From: Oscillospiraceae bacterium
Lineage (GTDB): Bacteria > Bacillota_A > Clostridia > Oscillospirales > Ruminococcaceae
Assembly (NCBI GenBank): GCA_017400025.1
Contig: JAFQAF010000084.1
Location: 1 to 7,295 of the forward strand
Direction: 5' to 3'
DNA: 7,295 nucleotides
In this document: positions 1 to 6,498 of the stretch, piece by piece
How the letters are laid out: every line of letters begins with the position of its first letter
Position numbering within the stretch: position 1 is the stretch's first letter
Notes under the pieces: generated by a model
Databases searched by the model: none
What the model was told of the DNA's origin: nothing
Seen by the model: only the letters and a program-made list of their open reading frames with translations
Made by a program: the position numbers and the translations under genes

Positions 1-405
1 CAGCATGGCAATACCGGAAAGTATCATGCTGTTTTTCATGGAATCGTGGATTACCTCCACTGTCAGCACCGGGTCTGTCTCCAGCGGGGTGGCATCCGGG
101 TTTTCGTTGCGGAAAATCTGCATTTTGTTCAGGCCGCCAACCCTCTGCCAGCCGGCGGCCCGGCACATATCTACAAACTGCTGCCGGTCCCAGTCAAGGG
201 AAGAATCGTAAACTGAAGCATCTGCAAAGTAGGTGACAGCATAGCTGACCTGTGCAGGCTGCACACTGCGGTATGTAAAACACATTCTGCTGTTTCCCGG
301 ATTCTGAAGCTGCCAGCCGGCGGCCTCCATCTCTTCAAAATGGCGGGCGTGGCCCTGGGAGTCATAATACGGGTAAAAAATGAATTCTTTTTTTGTATTT
401 TTCAT
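1..405 (-). CDS. DUF2812 domain membrane protein, N-terminal part (runs off left edge)
   Basis: Reading the minus strand from the ATG at 405 gives 135 uninterrupted codons to the edge of the window, so the 3' part is missing. The protein begins MKNTKKEFIFYPYYD and carries the DUF2812 signature shared with the three neighbours: HARHFEEMEAAGW near residues 19-31, a VSYAVTYFADAS strand, an AAGWQ turn, KMQIF, then PLETDPV, which precedes the first membrane segment in the paralogues. The last residues seen (MILSGIAML) are the start of that hydrophobic segment. An AAAGGTGA ribosome binding site lies just upstream of the ATG, 23 bases after the preceding gene fragment, so it is the last visible gene of the PadR/DUF2812 operon. 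The function of DUF2812 proteins is unknown. By analogy with the paralogues the missing part should hold five membrane helices and possibly an ectodomain. Confidence 0.88.
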   Translation of the reverse strand, partial: MKNTKKEFIFYPYYDSQGHARHFEEMEAAGWQLQNPGNSRMCFTYRSVQPAQVSYAVTYFADASVYDSSLDWDRQQFVDMCRAAGWQRVGGLNKMQIFRNENPDATPLETDPVLTVEVIHDSMKNSMILSGIAML

Positions 406-428
406 AAAATCACCTTTGTTCTGTAAAA

Positions 429-728
429 TCAGAAGCTTTTAAACCGCAGGGCGGCTGTATTAATCTGCTGTGGAGACATATCAAAATCTGTGCGCAGTTC
501 CACCAGCCTGTCTTCATAGGCAATCAGCCAGCGGTTGAGATACTGCCCTTCGTGCACAATTCTGTATGCCTTTTCTGCCTGCCAGTCAGCGGCAGGGATT
601 TCTTCCAGCTGGCTCTGGTAATACGGCTCCACCTTGTCCCCGTATGGCAGGTGCATATCGCTGTACATATTGTAAAAGCACATATCGTAAAGGAAGTCTG
701 TATGGATTTTCACAATGGTATATTCCAT
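429..728 (-). CDS. Detached C-terminal ectodomain fragment of the upstream DUF2812 gene
   Basis: This 99-codon open frame (ATG at 728, TGA at 431-429) is in the same frame as the 747-1838 gene and is separated from it by a single TAA and six sense codons. Its protein aligns with the C-terminus of the intact 448-aa paralogue: PEMEYTIVKIHTDFLYD matches PELFYDIYTTDSAHLYD, and DWQAEKAY matches LWQAEKVY. It is therefore the 3' end of that gene, cut off by a nonsense codon, and not an independent gene. It has no signal peptide or membrane helix. The bases before the ATG (GCGCCGGAA) give no properly spaced ribosome binding site, so independent translation is doubtful. If made alone it would be stranded in the cytosol, whereas in the paralogue this segment should lie outside the membrane. 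The frame is otherwise intact, so the interruption is recent, is read through, or is a sequence error. Confidence 0.72.
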   Translation of the reverse strand: MEYTIVKIHTDFLYDMCFYNMYSDMHLPYGDKVEPYYQSQLEEIPAADWQAEKAYRIVHEGQYLNRWLIAYEDRLVELRTDFDMSPQQINTAALRFKSF

Positions 729-746
729 TTCCGGCGCAGGGCCGTT

Positions 747-1838
747 TTAGACGGCGCGGGTGTTCTGCCTTGCTGTGTATTCTGAAAGGAAAAGGGACTT
801 GTTTTCCTGCAGGCGGTATGAGTATTCACTGTAGTTTATTTCTTCCCGCGGCAGCAGGTTTTCCACTGTAAGGGGCAGGTTGTCTGCATATACATCCCAT
901 TCAATATCCATCCACATATAGGTATCCACCGGCTGTGAATCTCCCGTGGTGATTGAAACATCATTTCTGATAATATATCCCACCAAACATCCAATCACAA
1001 CAAAGGTATAAACCACCGGCACCGTAAACGTGAGTATCATATTGGCGTGGCGGGGCACTTTCAGCTTTTTCAGCAGTTCCTTTATGCCGATTGCGATAAA
1101 GGATGTACTGCCCACCACAGCAAAAACAGCCACAAGGAAAACCGGTCTGTAGTCTGTGAATTCCGCTGTGAAATATATCACCGCCCGGGACAGCACTATG
1201 GCCAGAATAACAAACTGCAGGGGGTGGGTGGATTTTGCAGAAGCAAGCCACCGGCCCTCCTGTGCCAGTTTTTCCGCCTTTTTATGCCAGGTGAAATATT
1301 TGTACAGGTCTGTGACTGCCATTACAGCCATCAGTATGTACATTGAGGAGGCAAACAGTGTGCTGCTGTCTGAAAGGGCGCTGATGGGGTTTACCTTTAT
1401 TCTGGACAGCTGTGTAACCACCACAAAAACAGACAGCACCATAATCAGAATATAGGACGGAACAAAGTTTTTCTTCATTGCCCTGTGTATGGTGTTCACC
1501 TGCACCACAGGGTCTGTTTCTATAGGCACGGGGTTTTCGTTTTCATTGCAGTAAATCTGCATCTGCGCTATGCCGTCCACATACTGCCAGCCGGCGGCAG
1601 CACAGAAAGCATTGAAATCCTGCTGTTCTTCCGTTATTTCCGGGTCAAAATCAGAAGCCTGGGCAAAATAGGTAACTGCATATTTCACCTTTGCAGGCTC
1701 TGCCTTTTCATAATGGAAAAACTGATTTGTGATTTTCACAAGACGCCAGCCTTCCGCCGCCATTTTTTCAAATCGCGCCACCATATCATCATAGGCGTAG
1801 AAAGAAAAAATTCTCCATTGTTTTTTTGTATTTTTCAT
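747..1838 (-). CDS. DUF2812 membrane protein, prematurely stopped (363 aa)
   Basis: Starts at ATG 1838, behind an AAAGGAGAAGAG ribosome binding site. Residues 1-115 form the DUF2812 domain (MVARFEKMAAEGW, VKYAVTYFAQAS, AAGWQ, MQIY, PIETDPVVQV). Five hydrophobic segments follow at about 125-144, 159-182, 207-226, 232-252 and 266-290. The loops after segments 2 and 4 are basic (WHKKAEK, KELLKKLKVPRH), which by the positive-inside rule puts the N-terminus in the cytosol and residues after 291 outside. The ectodomain begins like the 448-aa paralogue (VYADNLPL matching VYADDIPL, then SEYSY and EYTA) but stops at TAA 749-747. The same frame continues open to 431 with the rest of that domain. The complete gene would encode about 469 residues. 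It is the third DUF2812 gene of the operon, 36 bases after the second. The function is unknown, and the protein as encoded is probably defective or truncated. Confidence 0.85.
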   Translation of the reverse strand: MKNTKKQWRIFSFYAYDDMVARFEKMAAEGWRLVKITNQFFHYEKAEPAKVKYAVTYFAQASDFDPEITEEQQDFNAFCAAAGWQYVDGIAQMQIYCNENENPVPIETDPVVQVNTIHRAMKKNFVPSYILIMVLSVFVVVTQLSRIKVNPISALSDSSTLFASSMYILMAVMAVTDLYKYFTWHKKAEKLAQEGRWLASAKSTHPLQFVILAIVLSRAVIYFTAEFTDYRPVFLVAVFAVVGSTSFIAIGIKELLKKLKVPRHANMILTFTVPVVYTFVVIGCLVGYIIRNDVSITTGDSQPVDTYMWMDIEWDVYADNLPLTVENLLPREEINYSEYSYRLQENKSLFLSEYTARQNTRAV

Positions 1839-1874
1839 CGGCTCTTCTCCTTTACTTTATTCTCTGCATATATC

Positions 1875-3221
1875 TCATATCTCAAAGTCGCACAGTTTTT
1901 CTTCTATCACCGGTATGTCCTTTTCTTCTATATCTGCACCGGTGTTCAGATATATGATTCTGCCGGGGTAGCACAGCAGCCAGGCTGTGCTATCTGTGGC
2001 TTTGTACACCTTTTCTGCCTGCCACAGGCTGTTTTCCACCGGGGCACTGTTTTTCATTTTAAGATGCCGCTGAACAATGCTGTCATAAAGGTGGGCAGAG
2101 TCTGTGGTGTAAATATCGTAAAAAAGCTCCGGCATTCCGCTGCGGCTGTCTGCCTGCTGGCTGGCTGTGTAAAAACCTATGACAGGATTGTCCGCATAGG
2201 TATCCCCTTCATAGGAATAGCCGAAATAGTCCACAGCTGTGAAATCCTCCAGCTTCAGCGGAATATCATCTGCATACACATATTTTTTATAGCTGTATGC
2301 AGGATGTGAATACCAGGTTTCTGTGCGGATGGCAGTGGATGCCTTTGCATCTGTGGAAATACCCAGCCGCTCAAGACCGTACACCGCGCCTGCTGTCCAC
2401 AGGACAAGTGCCGCAGCCGCCAGCACTGCCGCAAAGGCTTCGTTTTCTCCGCCGGAGCCTTTTTCGCTGCCCAGGACTATTTTCATAAAAACATATACGC
2501 CGGAAATCACGGCTACACCGGACAATACAACTGCGAAAAACAGCAGATTGTTTCTCTGGGCATTGTTGTACATTACAACCGCCAGCGAAGTGTAAATTAC
2601 TGCCGGCAGAACAACACCGGTCTTTTTATAATAAAACCTGTTTTCTTCCCTTGCAGTTTTTGCCGCTTTCAGATACCAGAGGATATAGTCAACGGCAAGG
2701 GCGGCAAGTATCACCGCAAGCATCAGCCGGTTTTTCATACTGTTATAGCGGCCAACTGTGAAAAATGTTTCCGGCCAGGCATAAAAGCTTTTCCGGTAGC
2801 CTCTTATGTTGAACAGCCATATCAGTGCCGCCGCCATACTTAAGAGGAAAAATTTTTTGCCCACGGAAATATGGATATTCTCCACCTGTACCACCGGGTC
2901 TGTTTCTATGGGGGCAGGGTCTTCAGCAGTGTTTGCAAAAATCTGCATACTGTCCTGCTTTATAACCGGCTGCCAGCCTGCAGAGGCACAGGCGGCATAA
3001 AATTCCCGGTGCCGGTCAGAAGGCCGGGCAAAATCGCTTAATTTATTCATATACACCACAGCAAATTTCAGCTTCCGGGGCTGTATTTTTCTGTAGCGGT
3101 GGAACACGCTGGCCACGCTGTCTATCATCCAGCCCTTTGCAGCCATTTTTTCAAAATGTTCCGCCATGCCCTGTACATCATAAAATGCAAAGTATTCAAA
3201 CCTGCGTTTTGTATCTGCCAT
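1875..3221 (-). CDS. DUF2812 membrane protein with C-terminal ectodomain, full length
   Basis: The intact reference copy of the array, 448 aa, with ATG 3221 behind GGGAG. Residues 1-115 are the DUF2812 domain: MAEHFEKMAAKGW, FHRYRKIQPRKLKFAVVY, ASAGWQ, MQIF, PIETDPVVQVENIH. Five predicted membrane segments lie at about 122-139, 165-185, 203-217, 226-250 and 261-283. The loop after the second contains KAAKTAREENRFYYKK, a motif nearly shared with the 294-aa neighbour. Residues 288-448 form a soluble domain predicted to face outside, with KKYVYADDIPLKLEDF, GYSYEG, PELFYDIYTTDSAHLYD and LWQAEKVY as the most recognisable parts. No enzymatic motif was recognised. It lies 38 bases after the 294-aa gene and 36 before the interrupted one. 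Family membership is firm from the N-terminal motifs and the PadR neighbour. The molecular role is unknown, and a sensor or regulatory membrane protein is only an inference. Confidence 0.9.
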   Translation of the reverse strand: MADTKRRFEYFAFYDVQGMAEHFEKMAAKGWMIDSVASVFHRYRKIQPRKLKFAVVYMNKLSDFARPSDRHREFYAACASAGWQPVIKQDSMQIFANTAEDPAPIETDPVVQVENIHISVGKKFFLLSMAAALIWLFNIRGYRKSFYAWPETFFTVGRYNSMKNRLMLAVILAALAVDYILWYLKAAKTAREENRFYYKKTGVVLPAVIYTSLAVVMYNNAQRNNLLFFAVVLSGVAVISGVYVFMKIVLGSEKGSGGENEAFAAVLAAAALVLWTAGAVYGLERLGISTDAKASTAIRTETWYSHPAYSYKKYVYADDIPLKLEDFTAVDYFGYSYEGDTYADNPVIGFYTASQQADSRSGMPELFYDIYTTDSAHLYDSIVQRHLKMKNSAPVENSLWQAEKVYKATDSTAWLLCYPGRIIYLNTGADIEEKDIPVIEEKLCDFEI

Positions 3222-3259
3222 ATATCTCCCTCTTTTCCTTTATTTTATAGGGCGTTGTC

Positions 3260-4144
3260 TTAAATCTGCCCTGCGGCATAGATACTGATGCCCATTCTGC
3301 CCAGCAGTTCAATGCCCAAAAGCAATACTATGATTATTACTGCCACCATCAGCCAGGCTGTGGGCAGCCGGTTTCCCTTTATACTGCCGGTGGCGTGGCC
3401 TATCAGCTTTGTCATAAAGTGGTACACAAGGTATGCCGCCAGTACCGACACTGCCACAACACATATAAATGCCGGTGAAAACTGATTGAGCAGTGAAAAC
3501 AGCATAAGCCCGAAAGCCGCTGTGTACAGCCGGAATATACAGCTGCTGTTTTTTGAGTAAAAGCGGTTTTCCTCACGCCGGATTCGGCTGGCTTTGCTGT
3601 ACCACAGTTTCCGGTCTGCATAGTCTGCAATGACTGCAGCTATATACAGCGCTGTGCCTGCAATAAACCAGTGCAGCCCTATATCCAGGGCACCCCGGGG
3701 ATTTTCACGGAAAAGCCCGGCAATTGTCTTTAAATTAAGCAGCATAACAAGTGCCATCACCGGCAGCTGTGCTACTTTGCCTCTGCGGGACCTGTAAATA
3801 TTCTCCACCTGTGTGACAACATCAGTTTCTATGGGGAGACTGTCTGCTTTTTCACTGTAAAAAATATGTTTTTTATCATTTTTTGCCGCCAGATGCCAGC
3901 CGCTTTCCCGGCATATTTCGTAAAAAGACAGCTGTCTGGCATCTGCCGGAATATAGTCCGATGCGGCATTTATGTACACAATCTCAAATTTCATCTGCCG
4001 TGGCTGTATTTTTCTGTAGCGGTGAAAAAAGCCTTTTGTGCTTTCTATCAGCCAGCCTGTCGCCGCCATTTTTTCATAGCGGCGTGCCATGCCCGCTGTG
4101 TCCCGGGGGCTGAAAAAATCAATGCGGTATTTTCTCTTTGCCAT
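3260..4144 (-). CDS. DUF2812 membrane protein, short form without ectodomain (294 aa)
   Basis: First structural gene after padR, 39 bases downstream of it, with ATG 4144 behind AGAGGGA. The DUF2812 domain covers residues 1-115 (MARRYEKMAATGW, FHRYRKIQPRQMKFEIVY, SGWH, HIFY, PIETDVVTQVENIY). Five hydrophobic segments lie near 124-140, 155-173, 202-219, 224-245 and 262-281, with the basic KASRIRREENRFYSK loop between segments 2 and 3. The protein ends 13 residues after the last helix (GRMGISIYAAGQI). The 448-aa paralogue has a similar LERLGIS and then continues for about 160 more residues. The 38 bases between this stop and the next gene hold no remnant of the ectodomain, so its absence is clean and does not look like a recent nonsense mutation. 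The function is unknown. Confidence 0.9.
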   Translation of the reverse strand: MAKRKYRIDFFSPRDTAGMARRYEKMAATGWLIESTKGFFHRYRKIQPRQMKFEIVYINAASDYIPADARQLSFYEICRESGWHLAAKNDKKHIFYSEKADSLPIETDVVTQVENIYRSRRGKVAQLPVMALVMLLNLKTIAGLFRENPRGALDIGLHWFIAGTALYIAAVIADYADRKLWYSKASRIRREENRFYSKNSSCIFRLYTAAFGLMLFSLLNQFSPAFICVVAVSVLAAYLVYHFMTKLIGHATGSIKGNRLPTAWLMVAVIIIVLLLGIELLGRMGISIYAAGQI

Positions 4145-4183
4145 TGTCTTTCCCTCTTTTCATATATCTCAAAACATGCTGTG

Positions 4184-4495
4184 TCACTTTTTAACCAGTG
4201 CCTCATAGTCCCTGGCCTGCTGCTGTATGCGGGCATACTCTTTTTCCAGCAGTGCCGCCCCTTTGGCAGTGATGATGTAGCTGCGCTTTTTGCCCTCTGT
4301 CTTTGTCAGGCGGATTATACCCTCTTCGCTGAACTGTTCCAGCAGGTTGTACAGCGTGCCCGGGCCCACGTTTACGCGGCCGGCTGTGATTTTTCGCACC
4401 CGGTCCATTATGTCTGTGCCGCAGCATTCTTCCTGCAGGCAAAGCAGTATATAAAACATCTGTTCAGTCAGTGTGACAAATTTTTCTCTTGGCAT
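4184..4495 (-). CDS. PadR family transcriptional regulator
   Basis: A 103-aa winged-helix DNA-binding protein of the short PadR type, with ATG 4495 behind AGAGGT. The N-terminal helices (LTEQMFYILLCLQ, residues 9-21) lead to the GTDIMDRVRKIT helix and then the hallmark VGPGTLYNLLEQF (about 43-55), which is the recognition helix region. The wing follows as TEGKKRSYIITAKG (66-79), and the protein ends in a C-terminal helix (LLEKEYARIQQQARDYEALV) of the kind that dimerises in this family. PadR proteins usually repress their own operon and release DNA on binding a ligand or partner. Here the gene is the first of a minus-strand operon with four DUF2812 genes, and a perfect palindrome sits inside its own promoter, which suggests autorepression. 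The pairing of PadR with DUF2812 recurs in Firmicutes. The signal it senses cannot be told from the sequence. Confidence 0.95.
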   Translation of the reverse strand: MPREKFVTLTEQMFYILLCLQEECCGTDIMDRVRKITAGRVNVGPGTLYNLLEQFSEEGIIRLTKTEGKKRSYIITAKGAALLEKEYARIQQQARDYEALVKK

Positions 4496-4512
4496 ATTGA
4501 CCTCTGTAAGTT

Positions 4513-4531
4513 ATTATCGAATATCGTTATA
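4513..4531. promoter_or_regulatory. Possible second, imperfect PadR operator
   Basis: ATTATCGAATATCG (from 4513) repeats the first 14 bases of the bottom-strand reading of the 4547-4565 palindrome exactly. The distal arm is degenerate (5 of 8 bases pair). It lies 34 bases away, about three helical turns, just downstream of the expected transcription start and upstream of the padR ribosome binding site. It could be a weaker operator bound cooperatively, but this is an inference from sequence similarity. Confidence 0.5.
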
Positions 4532-4541
4532 TCTTAATTCC

Positions 4542-4570
4542 AGTATATTATCGATATTCGATAATGTCAA
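4542..4570 (-). promoter_or_regulatory. Sigma-A type promoter of the padR-DUF2812 operon
   Basis: On the minus strand, TTGACA (4570-4565) is a perfect -35 box and TATACT (4547-4542) is a five-of-six -10 box, separated by exactly 17 bases (4564-4548). Transcription should start near 4535, about 40 bases before the padR ATG. The DNA upstream of the -35 (about 4571-4600) is very AT-rich, including AAATTTAATAAATTT, and could act as an UP element. The strength of the match suggests a promoter that needs to be held down by a repressor. Confidence 0.85.
4547..4565. promoter_or_regulatory. Probable PadR operator: perfect 19-bp palindrome between -35 and -10
   Basis: ATTATCGATATTCGATAAT consists of two perfect 8-base inverted arms (ATTATCGA and TCGATAAT) around a TAT centre. 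It fills the spacer of the padR promoter and touches the last base of the -35 and the first base of the -10, so a bound dimer would block RNA polymerase. Position and symmetry are seen directly. Assignment to the adjacent PadR protein is inferred from the usual autoregulation of that family. Confidence 0.75.
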
Positions 4571-4647
4571 TACATCTGTGTATAAATTTAATAAATTTTC
4601 ACAATTTGCAATAATGTCTACAGCATATTTTCATTTTTACCGGTTTG

Positions 4648-4656
4648 TGCTAAAAT
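4648..4656 (+). promoter_or_regulatory. Extended -10 promoter of the aldo/keto reductase operon
   Basis: TGCTAAAAT matches the extended -10 pattern TGnTAnnnT, with TAAAAT (4651-4656) as the -10. The best -35 at 17-base spacing is TTTTCA (4628-4633), four of six to consensus, so the extended element probably compensates. It lies 36 bases upstream of the ATG at 4693. It is more than 80 bases from the padR palindrome, so direct control by PadR is unlikely. Confidence 0.55.
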
Positions 4657-4692
4657 AATATACAAAAGAAAACGTAACAAACGGAGGTTATT

Positions 4693-5793
4693 ATGGAAAA
4701 GAAAATCACTTCCCCTCTGGGCTTTGGCTGTATGCGCCTGCCCACATTGCCGGACGGCAAAATAGACTGGGAACACGGCCAGAAAATGGTGGACTATGCC
4801 TATGAAAACGGCGTGAACTATTTTGACACAGCCTGGAACTATCACAATGAGGAAAGCGAACTGTTTATAGGCGCCGCACTGAAAAAATACCCAAGAGAAA
4901 GCTTCTGGCTGGCAAGCAAAATGCCGGTATTCAAACTGGAAAACCGGGAAATGACCGCCACTGTTTTCAACAGACAGCTGGAAAAATGCCAGGTGGAATA
5001 TTTTGACAATTACCTGTGCCATTCAATGAACAGGGACAGCTGGCAGAAAGCAAAAGACCTGAAAGTGGTGGAATATCTGACAGAACAGAAAAAAGCCGGC
5101 AAAATCAGAAACCTGGGCTTCTCTTTCCACGATTCCGCAGACCAGCTGGAAGGCATTCTGGATTACACAGACTGGGATTTTGTACAGCTGCAGCTGAACT
5201 ACTATGACGTGGCCACCGGCGACGCACAGCAGCTGATAGACATCTGCAACAGACGCAATCTGCCGATTATAGTAATGGAACCTATCCGCGGCGGTTTCCT
5301 TTCCAGATGTGTGCCTGCAGCCATAGAAAAAATTGATGCTGCATACGGCGAAAACAAGGCCAGTGCCCTGGCACTGAGCTATGTATTCAATATTCCGGGC
5401 GTGAAGGTGACACTTTCCGGTATGAGCTGTATTGACCACGTGGTGGACAATATCAACACAGCAAAAAATCCGATTGCAATGGACGAAAAGGCAAAGGAAA
5501 CAATTGATGCTGTGATGGCAGAAATAAATGCATTCCAGACTGTGCCTTGCACAAAATGTGCATACTGTATGCCTTGCCCTGTAGGGCTGGATATTCCTGC
5601 AATTTTTGCAATGTACAACGACTGGAAACTGTTCGGCAACAAATTCGGTTTCCGCAGGGAAATGGAAAAACTGGAAGTTAAACCAGGGGACTGTGTGGCC
5701 TGCGGCAACTGTATGAACGCCTGCCCGCAGAGACTGGAAATTCCACAGCTGATGCAGGAAATCCAGGCTGAATTTGACTCACTGACATTCTGA
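4693..5793 (+). CDS. Aldo/keto reductase with C-terminal double 4Fe-4S ferredoxin domain
   Basis: A 366-aa protein behind an ACGGAGG ribosome binding site. Residues 1 to about 275 are an aldo/keto reductase TIM barrel: LGFGCMRLP near the start, FDTAWNYHNEES with the catalytic Asp45 and Tyr50, LASKMP with Lys76, and YLCHSMN with His110, which completes the D-Y-K-H tetrad. The family normally uses NAD(P)H to reduce carbonyls. Residues 286-296 (CTKCAYCMPCP) and 334-345 (CVACGNCMNACP) are two cysteine clusters of the ferredoxin type, which fits two 4Fe-4S clusters. This makes it a member of the Fe-S-fused AKR group common in anaerobes, where electrons may pass between the clusters and the barrel. 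The substrate is unknown. It ends in a double stop (TGATAA) and is followed after 16 bases by a membrane protein gene, so it is the first gene of a three-gene operon. Cytosolic, with no signal peptide. Confidence 0.95.
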   Translation: MEKKITSPLGFGCMRLPTLPDGKIDWEHGQKMVDYAYENGVNYFDTAWNYHNEESELFIGAALKKYPRESFWLASKMPVFKLENREMTATVFNRQLEKCQVEYFDNYLCHSMNRDSWQKAKDLKVVEYLTEQKKAGKIRNLGFSFHDSADQLEGILDYTDWDFVQLQLNYYDVATGDAQQLIDICNRRNLPIIVMEPIRGGFLSRCVPAAIEKIDAAYGENKASALALSYVFNIPGVKVTLSGMSCIDHVVDNINTAKNPIAMDEKAKETIDAVMAEINAFQTVPCTKCAYCMPCPVGLDIPAIFAMYNDWKLFGNKFGFRREMEKLEVKPGDCVACGNCMNACPQRLEIPQLMQEIQAEFDSLTF

Positions 5794-5809
5794 TAACGGC
5801 GGCGGTAAA

Positions 5810-6496
5810 ATGAAAAAACTACTGTACAATTTATGCAGTATCCTGCTGATGTTTTTTCTGATACTGTTTTCTGTGTTCACAGTGGTGAACACACTGGATT
5901 TTTACACAGACCAGTATGAAAAAAACGGCACAGAACATGCCACCGGCATGTCCGCCCGGGACCTGGAAAGAGCCACAGTAATGCTGCTGGACTATCTGAA
6001 TGACAAACGTGATGACCTGGATATGCAGGCCAGGGAGTTCGGCATTATGTCAGAAACCTTTGACGAAAGGGAAAAGACACATATGGTGGACGTAAAGGCG
6101 CTGTATCGCAATGCGGCGGTTGCCATGTGCCTGTTCTTCTGCATATCTGCTGCCGGGTTTGTATATCTGGCTGTAAAAGACAGAAATTCTTTCCGGGAAA
6201 ACCTTTCAAAAGGATTCCGAACAGCGCTTTACACCGGGATTGTGCTGTGTATCGCTTTCGGTCTGGCGTTTACCCTGGGCTTTGACACATTCTGGACGCT
6301 GTTCCACAAGGTGGTGTTCACCAATGACCTGTGGCTGCTGGACCCGAGAATAAGTACAATGATAAATATGTTTCCGCTGAACTTTTTCCTGGCAATGTGC
6401 AGTAAAATACTGCTGCGCTTTGCCGTACTGTTCCTGGCCTGCCGGGCTGTGATAAACACAGTGAAAAAGCGGGCACGGAGAAAGGCCAAGGTGTGA
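5810..6496 (+). CDS. DUF1461 / TIGR01906 family integral membrane protein
   Basis: A 228-aa protein with four hydrophobic segments at about 7-28, 103-122, 137-158 and 196-217, and a basic tail (KKRARRKAKV) that should lie in the cytosol. About 75 residues between the first two helices form an extracytoplasmic loop. Family marks are EREKTHMVDVKALY (about 87-99), with conserved His91, Asp94 and Lys96 just before the second helix, and FTNDLWLLDPR with MFPLNFF (170-193). These match my knowledge of the TIGR01906 group, whose function is unknown. The upstream GGCGGCGGT is only a weak ribosome binding site, so translation may be partly coupled to the preceding gene. Its TGA overlaps or lies next to the start of the LUD gene, so the three genes are probably co-transcribed. 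Confidence 0.88.
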   Translation: MKKLLYNLCSILLMFFLILFSVFTVVNTLDFYTDQYEKNGTEHATGMSARDLERATVMLLDYLNDKRDDLDMQAREFGIMSETFDEREKTHMVDVKALYRNAAVAMCLFFCISAAGFVYLAVKDRNSFRENLSKGFRTALYTGIVLCIAFGLAFTLGFDTFWTLFHKVVFTNDLWLLDPRISTMINMFPLNFFLAMCSKILLRFAVLFLACRAVINTVKKRARRKAKV

Positions 6497-6498
6497 CT

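Noticed and set aside
1821..1838. A7 tracts just after the start codons at 405 and 1838 as possible phase-variation sites
   Set aside because: Seven A residues encoding lysine codons are common in this composition, both frames are intact, and nothing else points to slippage.
1485..2309. Long plus-strand open frame (274 codons) opposite the DUF2812 genes
   Set aside because: It crosses the boundary of two well-supported minus-strand genes, gives a cysteine/histidine/phenylalanine-rich translation typical of an antisense shadow, and has no family resemblance.
150..3000. Recurring CCAGCCGGCGG blocks that look like a dispersed repeat
   Set aside because: They encode the conserved AAGWQ turn or similar GW motifs on the minus strand in each DUF2812 copy, so they reflect paralogy and codon choice.
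3866..4537. Plus-strand open frame of 223 codons opposite the 294-aa gene and padR
   Set aside because: It is antisense to two genes with clear family motifs and its composition is shadow-like.
4561..4618. ATAATGTC repeated at 4561 and 4611, suggesting a second upstream promoter for padR
   Set aside because: The second copy gives only TAGACA without a convincing -10 at the right distance, and an 8-base repeat in AT-rich DNA is not significant.
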